Assembly (NCBI GenBank): GCA_937885465.1
Contig: CAKZZM010000134.1
Coordinates: 1 to 17,166, forward strand
Origin: an uncultured Bacteroidales bacterium
GTDB lineage: Bacteria > Bacteroidota > Bacteroidia > Bacteroidales > Paludibacteraceae
Reading direction: 5' to 3'
DNA: 17,166 nt
The notes under the pieces were generated by a model that searched no databases, was not told where the DNA came from, and worked only from the letters and a program-made list of their open reading frames with translations. The position numbers and the translations under genes were made by a program. This document shows positions 1 to 7,834 of this stretch, in pieces; position 1 is the first letter of the stretch; each line of letters begins with the position of its first letter.

Positions 1-1
1 C

Positions 2-517
2 AAATCACCGCGCGAGGCACAACTCTTGATGCGATTAGCGGTGCTGCAGCAGGTAAAGGATGTGGTAGAATTAGGCACATCGTTCGGCATTACGACAGCC
101 TATATGGCTTCGGCGGGAAGTGATGTAAGAGTTACCACCTTCGAGGGTGTAAGAGAGGTGGCGGAGGAAGCAAAGAAAGTGTGGAAAAAATTGCAGATTG
201 ACAATATAAATCTGATTGTCGGAAATATTGACGATACGCTTTCTCGGTTCAACCAGCAAAAAGAGATAGGTCTTGCTTTTATTGATGCTAACTCTACAGA
301 AGAGTCAGCGGTAAGATATTTCGAGTATCTTGCTCAATTAGCAGGTGAGAAGAGTGTGTTCGTATTAGGCGATATCCATAGTTCCGAAGGTATGGAAAGG
401 GCATGGAGCAAGGTGTGCGGAAACGAGAGAGCAACGGCTGCGATGGATCTTTTCAGTATAGGGTTAGTGTTTTTCGATCCGCATCTTGAGAAGAGGATTT
501 ACAAGATAAGATTTTAA
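2..517 (+). CDS. SAM-dependent O-methyltransferase-like protein, 3' part only
   Basis: The reading frame is open to the first base of the window, so the start lies upstream and only about 171 C-terminal codons are present. The sequence REAQLLMRLA followed by VVELGTSFGITTAYMA is a typical class I SAM-methyltransferase motif I (glycine-rich SAM loop after a beta strand). It is followed by an acidic strand end (FEGV) and a later strand, LAFIDAN, as in catechol-O-methyltransferase-like enzymes. The likely role is methyl transfer from SAM to an unknown small acceptor in the cytoplasm. The stop lies 4 bases before the next gene, so the two are probably co-transcribed. An internal TTG (26) or ATG (29) could be mistaken for the start, but conserved sequence continues upstream of both. 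The family call is fairly sure; the substrate cannot be read from the sequence. Confidence 0.75.
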   Translation, partial: KSPREAQLLMRLAVLQQVKDVVELGTSFGITTAYMASAGSDVRVTTFEGVREVAEEAKKVWKKLQIDNINLIVGNIDDTLSRFNQQKEIGLAFIDANSTEESAVRYFEYLAQLAGEKSVFVLGDIHSSEGMERAWSKVCGNERATAAMDLFSIGLVFFDPHLEKRIYKIRF

Positions 518-521
518 GTTT

Positions 522-1103
522 ATGAAGGTATATACAAAGACGGGTGATACCGGGATGACGAGCCTTATCGGTGGAACTCGGGTGAGCAAGTCTGACTTGA
601 GGCTTGAGGCGTATGGTACGGCGGATGAACTGAATAGTTTTATCGGTAACCTCAGAGCAGAGGTGCAAAGAGAGCAGAGCATAGATGCAGAGATGCGAAT
701 TATTGACGGAAGACTTGAAGAAGTTCAAAACGATTTATTTTGCCTTGGCGGCTATCTCGCGCTTGACCAAAATTGCTTTGAGCCTCGGCAAGGTACAATT
801 GTTAAGGCTGAAAGTATAAGTGATTTAGAGAAGTGGATAGACGAGATGGAGAGTGAGTTACCCGTGCTTCATTCTTTCGTTATTCCGGGCGGTAGTGAAG
901 CTGTTTCCCGCTGTCATATATGCAGGACTGTGTGCAGAAGATTAGAGCGAGCAATAGTGACACTATTTGGTGAAAAAGTAAAAATGTCAGCGTTTGACGA
1001 AAATGCGTTGCAATATGTCAATAGATTGAGCGATTTTTTGTTCATTTTGTCAAAAAAAATAGCTAAAATCGAAAAAAATGAACTTTTTTTGTGGAAAAAT
1101 TAA
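522..1103 (+). CDS. pduO: PduO-type ATP:cob(I)alamin adenosyltransferase
   Basis: This 193-residue cytoplasmic enzyme is expected to transfer the 5'-deoxyadenosyl group of ATP to cob(I)alamin, giving adenosylcobalamin. In Bacteroidales that cofactor typically serves methylmalonyl-CoA mutase. Family marks run in order: N-terminal YTKTGDTGMTSLIGG (residues 4-18, ATP-binding segment), YGTADELNSFIG (31-42), PGGSEA (122-127), the signature CRTVCRRLER (134-143) and NRLSDFLFIL (167-176). The length matches single-domain PduO/MMAB enzymes. The ATG is 4 bases after the preceding stop, suggesting co-transcription. No cobalamin riboswitch precedes it; the gap is too short. The last 15 residues are Lys-rich and variable, and the 3' end runs into AT-rich DNA holding the next promoter. 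The family call is very secure; the symbol is a family label. Confidence 0.94.
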   Translation: MKVYTKTGDTGMTSLIGGTRVSKSDLRLEAYGTADELNSFIGNLRAEVQREQSIDAEMRIIDGRLEEVQNDLFCLGGYLALDQNCFEPRQGTIVKAESISDLEKWIDEMESELPVLHSFVIPGGSEAVSRCHICRTVCRRLERAIVTLFGEKVKMSAFDENALQYVNRLSDFLFILSKKIAKIEKNELFLWKN

Positions 1104-1110
1104 CATTTTT

Positions 1111-1141
1111 TTTGTTATATAAAAAGATTTTACTACTTTTG
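1111..1141 (+). promoter_or_regulatory. Bacteroidota-type promoter for the DUF2795/T9SS operon
   Basis: A TTTG (-33 box) at 1111-1114 and TACTTTTG (exact match to TAnnTTTG, the -7 box) at 1134-1141 are separated by 19 bases. This is the spacing described for the primary sigma factor of Bacteroides. Transcription would start near 1147, leaving a leader of about 70 bases before the DUF2795 start. The element is in the only gap of useful size between the adenosyltransferase and the T9SS genes, so it probably drives the whole block to the terminator at 7758-7793. Confidence 0.65.
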
Positions 1142-1220
1142 CACGTTAGTTTAGAAATGTAGTACTCTGTTGGCTCAAAAGGTTAATTCTTTTTGTCAAC
1201 GCAAAACTTGTGGAAATAGT

Positions 1221-1442
1221 ATGTATTGGACACTGGAATTGGCATCGAAATTAGAGGATGCGCCATGGCCTGCCACCAAGGATGAGTTGTTGGATTATGC
1301 AATGCGTGTAGGCGCACCGATGGAGGTTGTAGAAAATCTTCAAGAACTTGAGGACGAAGAAGAAGAATATGAGACCATTGAGGATATATGGCCGGATTAC
1401 CCTCAAAAAGAAGACTTTTTCTTCGACGAAGAGGAGTATTGA
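1221..1442 (+). CDS. DUF2795 family small acidic protein
   Basis: This 73-residue protein starts MYWTLELASKLEDAPWPATKDELLDYA and continues with a GAPxEVVENLQELED segment and IWPDYP, the pattern of the Bacteroidota DUF2795 family. The function is unknown; there is no signal peptide or membrane segment, so it is presumably cytoplasmic. The C-terminal third is very acidic. I chose the ATG at 1221 because the family begins MYWTLELAS; an in-frame TTG at 1170 would add 17 unconserved residues. It is the first gene after the promoter at 1111-1141, and its stop is one base before the TTG of porP, so translation of the two is probably coupled. A link to T9SS expression or assembly is inferred from position only. 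Confidence 0.88.
   Translation: MYWTLELASKLEDAPWPATKDELLDYAMRVGAPMEVVENLQELEDEEEEYETIEDIWPDYPQKEDFFFDEEEY
1429..1436 (+). promoter_or_regulatory. Shine-Dalgarno sequence that sets the porP start
   Basis: AAGAGGAG lies inside the last codons of the DUF2795 gene, 7 bases before the TTG at 1444. Most genes here lack such a motif. It supports the TTG as the porP start and termination-reinitiation across the two genes. Confidence 0.5.
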
Positions 1443-1443
1443 A

Positions 1444-2412
1444 TTGAAGCGATTATATATAGTCCTTATATTTTTAGGTGTCGGGATTGTGTCGTTTGCG
1501 CAGTTTGATCCTCAGATAGGGCACTATATGTATATACCAACTGCCTATAATCCTGCTGCGGCGGGAGAAGGCGACTTGATGAAAGTGAGCGGAATGCACC
1601 GTATGCAGTTTACGGGTATAAGTGGTGCGCCCATGAGTACCTATTTCACTTTTTCGTCACCTTTTATAATAGGTAAGACAAAACATGCTGCAGGAGTAAG
1701 GTTCCTCAACGATATGTACGGCTTGTGGTCGAATCAGGCATTTCATGTGCAGTATGCATATCGTTTGAAGTTGGGAAACGGTTGGCTCGGGATAGGAACA
1801 GAATTGGGGTTCTTGAATGTGAAGTTCAGTGGTGACAGTGTCAATCTCAGCCAAATGGGAGAGTCGGAATATCACTCGGATAGTGACCCTGTTATACCCG
1901 CCGGCGAGGCATCCGGAATGACTTTCGATATGGGATTGGGTGTTTATTATAGCACCTCACGATGGTGGGTAGGAGCGAGTTACTCACATCTCACTCAGCC
2001 GAAGGCGGAACTGATGACACAATCAGCTGCGGAGGGCTCGGAGCTGAGAGTTAAGGGTACGCTTTATACTCACGGAGGATATAAGTTCGTGTTGCGCGGC
2101 AATAGAGATTTGGCACTTATACCGTCAGCGATATTGCAGACCGACTTCAGTTCGTGGGACTTGAACCTCAACCTTATGATGGAATATAAGGAGCGATATC
2201 GTTGGGGGGTGAGTTACAGGGTACTCGGAAATGTAGCAGTGTTATTGGGAGTGGAGATTATCTCGGGACTTGACCTCGGATATACATACGAGTTGCCGAC
2301 ATCGAAACTCTTGCTGGAAAGTTACGGGTCGCACGAGATTTATCTATCATACGGATTCGACATATTGCGCCCGAAGCGCACGAACAGATATAAAAGTGTA
2401 AGATATTTATAG
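1444..2412 (+). CDS. porP: PorP/SprF family T9SS outer-membrane protein
   Basis: This 322-residue protein has a clear signal peptide (basic KR, then YIVLIFLGVGIVSFA, cleavage likely before QFDPQ). The mature start FDPQIGHYMYIPTAYNPAAAG is the hallmark of the PorP/SprF family (type IX secretion system membrane protein). Alternating beta-strand patterns follow to a terminal aromatic strand (EIYLSYGFDIL), fitting an outer-membrane barrel of about 14 strands. In other Bacteroidota, PorP-type barrels associate with the T9SS core and may connect it to surface-anchored partners. The start is read as TTG at 1444; the frame has no usable ATG nearby, a good Shine-Dalgarno sits 7 bases upstream, and the signal peptide begins exactly there. 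The adjacent gldK-N genes confirm the assignment. Confidence 0.92.
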   Translation: MKRLYIVLIFLGVGIVSFAQFDPQIGHYMYIPTAYNPAAAGEGDLMKVSGMHRMQFTGISGAPMSTYFTFSSPFIIGKTKHAAGVRFLNDMYGLWSNQAFHVQYAYRLKLGNGWLGIGTELGFLNVKFSGDSVNLSQMGESEYHSDSDPVIPAGEASGMTFDMGLGVYYSTSRWWVGASYSHLTQPKAELMTQSAAEGSELRVKGTLYTHGGYKFVLRGNRDLALIPSAILQTDFSSWDLNLNLMMEYKERYRWGVSYRVLGNVAVLLGVEIISGLDLGYTYELPTSKLLLESYGSHEIYLSYGFDILRPKRTNRYKSVRYL

Positions 2413-2437
2413 AATTAACTGACAAACACAATATATT

Positions 2438-3823
2438 ATGAAAGTCAGATCGATATTAACAATTTTTGCCATTGCGGCAGTGGTTGCAGGTTGCAACAAA
2501 CCCGCTGGTGAACTCGTAGGAGCAGGTCAGAACGGCAATTTCAAAGAGGCTAACCCTTATGGTATGGTTTTCGTAAAGAAGGGTAGTTTTTTGATGGGTG
2601 CCAACACTCAGAGTGCCTTATTTGAGCAGAACGATAACCAATTGATGGTTACCGTAGAGGCATTTTGGATGGATGAGACTGAGATAACGAACGATGAGTA
2701 TAAGCAATTTGTCAACTGGGTACGCGACTCTATCGCACTCCGTATGGCTGTCATGGCAGGTTTGGAAGAAGAGTATGCTCTCAATGTGGATTGGGATAAC
2801 TTCGAGCCTGAGACGGGTCAGTTGAATTGGAAGCGTGTCTCTAATCTATGGGATAGGTATCGTCGTGAGGCTGCTACTCGTTATAATGGTGGTGAGACGG
2901 AGTTATTTGAGGCTCTTGAGCCATTGTTCTACTCTGACGGGGCACTCAAGACAACGGCACTTCATTATCGCTATACATGGATGAACTATGACCAGGCGGT
3001 ATTGGCTGAGAACAAGTACGATGTTGCTCGCGGTTGCTATCCTCCGAATGCTTCTTCGCGTGTGGACACAGCGTGGACGGATGAGCAGAATGCCATTCAC
3101 GACTCCACAATCGTTCGTCCGCTGCGTGAGCCCAAAGATCTTCTTTCTCATAAGATTATCAGTATCTATCCTGATACTATGGTATGGGTTCGTGATTTCC
3201 AATTTTCATACAATGACCCGATGCTCTTGAAGTATTTTTCTCATCGAGGCTTCTCAGAGTATCCTGTTGTAGGTGTTACATGGGAGCAGGCACACGCTTT
3301 CTGTCGTTGGCGTACTGATTTCCTTGAGGATGCGACTCATCAGGGGGCGCAGGTGTACCGTTTGCCGACGGAGGCGGAGTGGGAGTATGCGGCTCGTGGC
3401 GGAAGGAAGATGGCCGCCTATCCTTGGGGCAGCAACTATGCTCGTGATGCGCAGGGTTGTTTCCTTGCCAACTTCAAGCCTTACCGCGGTGCTTATAACG
3501 ATGATACCGGTTCGACGACAATGCGCGTGGCTCAGTTCCGTCCGAACGACTTCGGCTTGTTCGATATGGCAGGAAACGTGGCAGAATGGACACTTTCTGC
3601 ATATACCTCAACGAATAATGTATATACCCACGACTTGAATCCCGATTATCAGTATATGGCTCGCAAGGACGACCCGGATGTGCTGAAGAGAAAGATCGTG
3701 AAAGGCGGTTCGTGGAAAGATGTGTCGGCTTATCTACAGTGCGGAGCAAGGACATACGAGTACCAATATGAAGACCGCTCTTATATAGGTTTCCGTTGCG
3801 TAAGATCGTATATTGGAGAATAA
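2438..3823 (+). CDS. gldK: T9SS ring lipoprotein GldK/PorK (FGE-like fold)
   Basis: This 461-residue exported lipoprotein forms, with GldN/PorN, the large periplasmic ring under the outer membrane. A lipoprotein signal peptide ends in VVAGC, placing the lipidated cysteine at residue 19. The rest is a formylglycine-generating-enzyme (SUMF1) fold: MVFVKKGSFLMG (43-54), DETEITNDEYKQFV, a long family-specific insert (about residues 100-270), then YPVVGVTWEQAHAFCRWR, RLPTEAEWEYAARGG, DMAGNVAEW and KGGSW (422-426). In true FGE enzymes two catalytic cysteines follow GGS; by alignment these positions are Asp428 and Leu433 here, so it is a structural, non-catalytic member, as known for GldK. The start follows porP by 25 bases with no Shine-Dalgarno. 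Assignment is very secure. Confidence 0.96.
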   Translation: MKVRSILTIFAIAAVVAGCNKPAGELVGAGQNGNFKEANPYGMVFVKKGSFLMGANTQSALFEQNDNQLMVTVEAFWMDETEITNDEYKQFVNWVRDSIALRMAVMAGLEEEYALNVDWDNFEPETGQLNWKRVSNLWDRYRREAATRYNGGETELFEALEPLFYSDGALKTTALHYRYTWMNYDQAVLAENKYDVARGCYPPNASSRVDTAWTDEQNAIHDSTIVRPLREPKDLLSHKIISIYPDTMVWVRDFQFSYNDPMLLKYFSHRGFSEYPVVGVTWEQAHAFCRWRTDFLEDATHQGAQVYRLPTEAEWEYAARGGRKMAAYPWGSNYARDAQGCFLANFKPYRGAYNDDTGSTTMRVAQFRPNDFGLFDMAGNVAEWTLSAYTSTNNVYTHDLNPDYQYMARKDDPDVLKRKIVKGGSWKDVSAYLQCGARTYEYQYEDRSYIGFRCVRSYIGE

Positions 3824-3832
3824 AAAATAATG

Positions 3833-3873
3833 AAGTACGAATGGCAATTGTATGGTTATGCAAAGTACGAATG
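3833..3873 (+). repeat. Direct repeat AAGTACGAATG, two copies, gldK-gldL gap
   Basis: The 11-base word AAGTACGAATG occurs at 3833-3843 and 3863-3873, exactly 30 bases apart, in the 107-base gap between gldK and gldL, the longest gap within the T9SS gene block. The core AAGTACGA recurs twice in the rplS leader (11826-11833 and 11840-11847), suggesting a dispersed intergenic repeat. The rest of the gap is A-rich; no promoter or terminator was recognised in it. Confidence 0.55.
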
Positions 3874-3930
3874 TCAAAGAAAATAATTAACCCAAAAAAT
3901 AACTAACAAATTTTAAAATCAGTCTGTATT

Positions 3931-4827
3931 ATGGCTAAAGAAAAGAAAGAAAGCGGTTTCATGCATTGGTATGAATCGTATCAAGGGAAAAAAGTAGTGG
4001 GAGTGGTTTACTCAGTAGGTGCATCTGTCGTTATTGTAGGTGCGTTGTTTAAGATTCTCCACTGGCCCGGTGCATCTGAGGTGCTTATGCTTGGAATGTT
4101 CACTGAGGCGTTTCTATTTATCATAGGTGCTCTTGATAAACCACATCCTGAGTTCCATTGGGAAGAGGTGTTCCCGCAATTACTCGGTTATGGTACAGAC
4201 CCTGCTATTCTGGAGTCTCATGCTTCGCAGGCTCGTCCTACCTTGTTAGGTGCCGGCGTAGTAGGCGGTCAGGCCGCTCTTGTAGAGGCTGCCCCGCAGA
4301 ATGTAAGTGCTTCTAATGCAGGTGAGGTAAGTGCAGTTCCCGCTTTTGACGGTAAAGATGTAGAGGCATTGAAAGCAAGCATTGCTAATATGTCGAAATC
4401 TGCTAATAGTATTGCTGATTTGAGCAAGTTGGCAGAAGGCTCGAATAAATTGTCAGATAAGTTGGCAGCTGCCGCTGATGCTGCCGATAAGTTTGCAGGT
4501 GCGCAGACAGGTGTTGCAAACGCAGCAGGTAAACTTGGTGCTAACTACGAGGAAACGGCAAGACTATCAGAGACCTTGCGTTCTGACGCAGAGGCTGCTG
4601 CTAAGTCGCAGGCTGCTGCTGCCAAGAACCTCGCTGATTTGAATGCTGCATACGCAGAAAACTTGAAGGCAGTGCAAAGCAATATAGCAGAAGCGCAGCG
4701 TATGGCTGAGGCTAATATGGCTGCTACCAAGTCAGGCGAGGCTTTTGCTCAGGCGCAAGCACAACTTGCTAAGCAACTTGCTGACTTGAATAAGGTTTAT
4801 GGTAATATGCTCAATGCTCTTGCATAA
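3931..4827 (+). CDS. gldL: T9SS inner-membrane motor protein GldL/PorL
   Basis: This 298-residue protein has two transmembrane helices near the N terminus (about residues 21-43 and 50-67), then a long cytoplasmic region. With GldM it forms the 5:2 motor that converts proton flow into mechanical work for secretion. Residues of the membrane core conserved in the family are visible: FKILHWPG at 40-47 (Lys41, His44) and Glu59 in TEAFLF of helix 2, the likely counterpart of the key motor glutamate. From about residue 140 to the end the protein is Ala-rich and predicted helical/coiled-coil, ending in the family-typical KVYGNMLNALA. It starts at an ATG 107 bases after gldK without a Shine-Dalgarno and is followed by gldM after 35 bases. 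Assignment is very secure. Confidence 0.96.
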   Translation: MAKEKKESGFMHWYESYQGKKVVGVVYSVGASVVIVGALFKILHWPGASEVLMLGMFTEAFLFIIGALDKPHPEFHWEEVFPQLLGYGTDPAILESHASQARPTLLGAGVVGGQAALVEAAPQNVSASNAGEVSAVPAFDGKDVEALKASIANMSKSANSIADLSKLAEGSNKLSDKLAAAADAADKFAGAQTGVANAAGKLGANYEETARLSETLRSDAEAAAKSQAAAAKNLADLNAAYAENLKAVQSNIAEAQRMAEANMAATKSGEAFAQAQAQLAKQLADLNKVYGNMLNALA

Positions 4828-4862
4828 CTAAGCGTTGCTAATTTTAATTAAATTACTACACT

Positions 4863-6491
4863 ATGGGTGGAGCAAAAAACTGTCCGGAAACCCCGAGACA
4901 AAAAATGATAGGTATGATGTACTTGGTGCTTACCGCCATGCTTGCGTTGAATGTGTCAGCGGAGATTTTGACGGGTTTCACTAAGTTGCGTCACTCAATG
5001 GAAGAGACTATGAAGTCCACTGATGCTCGTACCGCAGAGTTTATGCAAGAGTTTAAGGCTGCATACGATGAAACACCTGCAAAGTATGAAGATTGGTGGG
5101 CTATAGCGCAGGCTGTGCGCGAAAAGTCGAATGAGTTTTATGACTATATCGACCATTTCAAGTTGGATATAGTCAATATGATTGACGGTACTAACTGGTC
5201 AAGTATGGAAGAGTGTGAGGCAAGTGAGAAAGGTTTCCAAGGAAATGGTGATACAAATAAGCCTCAACAATATGCAGAGCAGATGTCTGCCGACGGTAGC
5301 GGAAAATCGAACGAGGACAGATTCAAAGAGAAGATGGACGAGTTCCGCACATACATTACAGAAGCAGAGTCTGAATGTTTAGTTAACCGTATCAACGGCG
5401 ATCCGAAGTTCAAACATGAGTGGGAGTTGAAGCAAGACATGATGAACAATATGTTCTCGACTGACGATGTGATGAACGAGGAGCACGAGATGATTAGTTT
5501 CCAGCGCTCTACTTTCCACGAAATGCCTGCGGGTGCTACACTTGCCCTACTTGCAAAGTATCAGAGTGATATTCGCGTTGTAGAGAATGACCTTATTAAC
5601 TTCATGTATGCTGCTGCGGGAAAATCGAAAGTATCCGTCAACCAGATTTCGGCACTTGTGATGCCCGTCAATGGTGAATATGTCATGCAAGGTCAGCGTT
5701 ATCGTGCTCGTATAGTGTCGGCGATGATTGATACCAACGACGTACCGAAGGTCTTTATCAATGGTCAGCAGATTGACGAAGATGGTTATTATGACGTGGC
5801 AGCAACATCTGTAGGGCAGCAGACCTATCACGGATATATGCTCGTGACAGGTGATACAACCAAGTATGATTTTACGGGTCATTATACAGTAGGTGCTCCC
5901 TCGGCTACCGTTTCGCATACTGAACTTAATGTGATGTATCGCGGTTACTCGAATGTATTCTCTGTATCAGTGCCCAGTGTCGGTGATGATAAGGTGAAAG
6001 TTACTTGTGCTGCTGCTACGCCGCAAAAGACGCGTGACGGTTGGGTAATCAATCCTCCTTTGAAATCTCCGGACGAGACATTTATTGAGGTGTTTGCCGA
6101 GATTGACGGGAAGATGATGTCGATGGCGAAGATCCCATATCGCTTGAAGAATCTTCAGACTCCTGACGCATACTTCCAAGTGGACGACAATACAATGTTG
6201 GACGGTGAGACACCTGTATCGGCTGCTCAGATGACCAAGTCAACCGGCAGAGTGGTGGCAAGTTATGGTGCTGATGCCGTTATTCAAGCCAAGTTTAAGG
6301 TAACAGGATTTACCGTTCGTTTGGCAAGTGGTAAGATGATATCGGTTAAAGGTGACAAACTTGACGCAGCCGCCATTAAGGATATCAAGAGTCTGAAGTC
6401 AAAGAGTATGTTCAAGATACAGGATATTCAGGCAGTTAGTTCGGAAGGCGAGCAGAAGAGATTGCGTTCTCTTTCATTCACCTTGAAATAA
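4863..6491 (+). CDS. gldM: T9SS inner-membrane motor protein GldM/PorM
   Basis: This 542-residue protein has a single N-terminal transmembrane helix (about 15-36, MIGMMYLVLTAMLALNVSAE) preceded by the conserved PRQKM, whose arginine (Arg12) is thought to pair with the GldL helix bundle. The remainder is periplasmic. A helical first domain (about 37-230) is followed by beta-rich domains with family sequences such as ALVMPVNGEYVMQGQRY, RGYSNVFSVSVP and KNLQTPDAYF. GldM dimers reach from the motor to the GldK/GldN ring and transmit rotation. Size is close to other members. The usual N-terminal start is slightly longer here (MGGAKNCPET before PRQKM). It lies 35 bases after gldL and 98 bases before the chosen gldN start. 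Confidence 0.96.
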   Translation: MGGAKNCPETPRQKMIGMMYLVLTAMLALNVSAEILTGFTKLRHSMEETMKSTDARTAEFMQEFKAAYDETPAKYEDWWAIAQAVREKSNEFYDYIDHFKLDIVNMIDGTNWSSMEECEASEKGFQGNGDTNKPQQYAEQMSADGSGKSNEDRFKEKMDEFRTYITEAESECLVNRINGDPKFKHEWELKQDMMNNMFSTDDVMNEEHEMISFQRSTFHEMPAGATLALLAKYQSDIRVVENDLINFMYAAAGKSKVSVNQISALVMPVNGEYVMQGQRYRARIVSAMIDTNDVPKVFINGQQIDEDGYYDVAATSVGQQTYHGYMLVTGDTTKYDFTGHYTVGAPSATVSHTELNVMYRGYSNVFSVSVPSVGDDKVKVTCAAATPQKTRDGWVINPPLKSPDETFIEVFAEIDGKMMSMAKIPYRLKNLQTPDAYFQVDDNTMLDGETPVSAAQMTKSTGRVVASYGADAVIQAKFKVTGFTVRLASGKMISVKGDKLDAAAIKDIKSLKSKSMFKIQDIQAVSSEGEQKRLRSLSFTLK

Positions 6492-6589
6492 TTTGATTTG
6501 AATATTAATCTTTCGCAAGTTAAAAGTCCGTTCATAGAACAACTGTTGTAGGTGACGGAACAATGATAATTGTGCTAAAAAACAAGAAT

Positions 6590-7720
6590 ATGAGAAAATC
6601 AAGAATAATAATTGCATTTCTACTGACAGTGAGTGTCGGAGTTAGTGCTCAACATAAGATTAACTCTTTCTTTGAGAAGAACGGAACGGTTCGTTTAGAA
6701 ACGCAGGAGTTAGTTGACTCGTCTGACTCGCTTGCTTCCATCTTCCATCGCGCTGATGATGTTGTATGGTCGAGGGTGGTTTATCGAATTATAGATATGC
6801 GTTATAAGCAGAATTATCAGTTGTATTTTCCGACAAATGCCGATGATCCTCAGTATCGTAATATGCTCAAAGTTATTTGTGATGCTATTATTGAGGGGCT
6901 GCCTGTCTATGCGAAGCCTAACTATACAGACATCACTCCTCACTTTGAGTTTGAGCCGATGGATAGGCGTTCAGTGATAGGTCAGTTGAATAACGATGAG
7001 AATCACGAGATTCCCGAAGATGAAGGCGGTTTGGCCGGGTATGATCAGTTGCTTATCAACTGGGACTCAATAGAAGATGTAATGCATTTTAACAGCCACG
7101 CTTTTACTCCGTTCGTAGCTAAGCAGTATAAGTATCTCATCCAAGAGATTGTATTCTTCGACAAGCATTACTCTCGCCTCTTCTCAAAGATTATCGGTAT
7201 TGCTCCTCTTTATATCAACCCGTACGAGATAACAGAAGAAACACCTATCCACGAGGCTCTTTATCAGAATATCTTGTTCTGGATAATATACGATGATCTT
7301 CGTCCGTTCTTGGCTCGGCAGTATGTCATCCCGCAGTCTAATGATATCAAGCGTGTAACCTTTGAGCAGTTCTTCGCGCAGAAACTCTATTCTTCATATC
7401 TTATAGGTGATAGCAATATGTACAGCCGTATGTTTGCCGAGTATGCCGATAAGGCTGCGTTGGAAGCAGTAGGAGTGCCGAGTGAAGGTGGAGAAGCCGG
7501 CGGCGGAGAAGCAGAGGAAGGTGAGGAAGCGGAAGAAAACGAGGAGACGGGAGAAGGTGATGAAGAAGGCAGTGAAGAAGGCGGAGGCGCGGCAGCGACA
7601 GAAGAGGAAGTGAAGGTTGAGAGTCCGCTGAAGAAGCGTGTTGAGATAGAGCTGAAGCGTGAGCAACAGCGTGTTCAGAATGAGTTGATGGATTTCGAAC
7701 AAGACTTGTGGGAGTATTAA
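6590..7720 (+). CDS. gldN: T9SS ring protein GldN/PorN with a Gly/Glu-rich segment
   Basis: This roughly 376-residue periplasmic partner of GldK has a signal peptide (MRKSRIIIAFLLTVSVGVSAQ), then the family core: ADDVVWSRVVYRIIDMRYKQ, QLYFPTNADD, then QYRNMLKVICDAI, and YEITEETPIHEALYQNILFW. Between core and C-terminal helix lies a low-complexity stretch (residues about 298-340, bases 7481-7609) with 20 acidic residues and 12 glycines in 43. A basic/amphipathic helix ending FEQDLWEY closes the protein, as in homologues. I chose the ATG at 6590 because it gives a normal signal peptide. The ATG at 6563 adds nine residues but has a better ribosome site (TAGGTG at 6549-6554), so it is a real alternative. 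It is the last gene before the terminator at 7758-7793. Confidence 0.94.
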   Translation: MRKSRIIIAFLLTVSVGVSAQHKINSFFEKNGTVRLETQELVDSSDSLASIFHRADDVVWSRVVYRIIDMRYKQNYQLYFPTNADDPQYRNMLKVICDAIIEGLPVYAKPNYTDITPHFEFEPMDRRSVIGQLNNDENHEIPEDEGGLAGYDQLLINWDSIEDVMHFNSHAFTPFVAKQYKYLIQEIVFFDKHYSRLFSKIIGIAPLYINPYEITEETPIHEALYQNILFWIIYDDLRPFLARQYVIPQSNDIKRVTFEQFFAQKLYSSYLIGDSNMYSRMFAEYADKAALEAVGVPSEGGEAGGGEAEEGEEAEENEETGEGDEEGSEEGGGAAATEEEVKVESPLKKRVEIELKREQQRVQNELMDFEQDLWEY

Positions 7721-7757
7721 TATAGAGAAAATATCTTGCAATGGTGCAAAGCAAAAA

Positions 7758-7793
7758 GGGGGACGCGGTCTTTGCTCCGCGCCTCTCTTTTTT
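7758..7793 (+). terminator. Factor-independent terminator after the T9SS genes
   Basis: GGGGG-A-CGCGG (7758-7768) pairs with CCGCG-CCTCT (7777-7786) around an 8-base loop, with one bulged A and two G-T pairs, and six T follow (7788-7793). A run of A before the stem could pair with the T run, so it may also work on the other strand. It ends the porP-gldN block and separates it from ftsX. Confidence 0.75.
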
Positions 7794-7834
7794 AAGATTT
7801 AGTAAACAACAAATATTGAGGTTAAAAGAGCGTT

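Noticed and set aside
1170..1220. Upstream TTG start for the DUF2795 gene
   Set aside because: The family begins at MYWTLELAS (ATG 1221); the extra 17 codons are not of a conserved type.
2438..3823. Formylglycine-generating enzyme (sulfatase maturation) as the function of this gene
   Set aside because: The catalytic cysteines after GGS are replaced (Asp428, Leu433), there is a lipoprotein signal, and the neighbours are T9SS genes; it is GldK.
3474..3863. Minus-strand open frame of 129 codons opposite gldK
   Set aside because: It lies across the strongly conserved C-terminal half of gldK and shows no family pattern.
7394..7754. Two overlapping minus-strand open frames of about 115 residues, Leu/Ser/His-rich
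   Set aside because: They are the complement of the GAA/GGA-rich acidic segment of gldN and its 3' end; composition is an artefact of that repeat and they cross the terminator.
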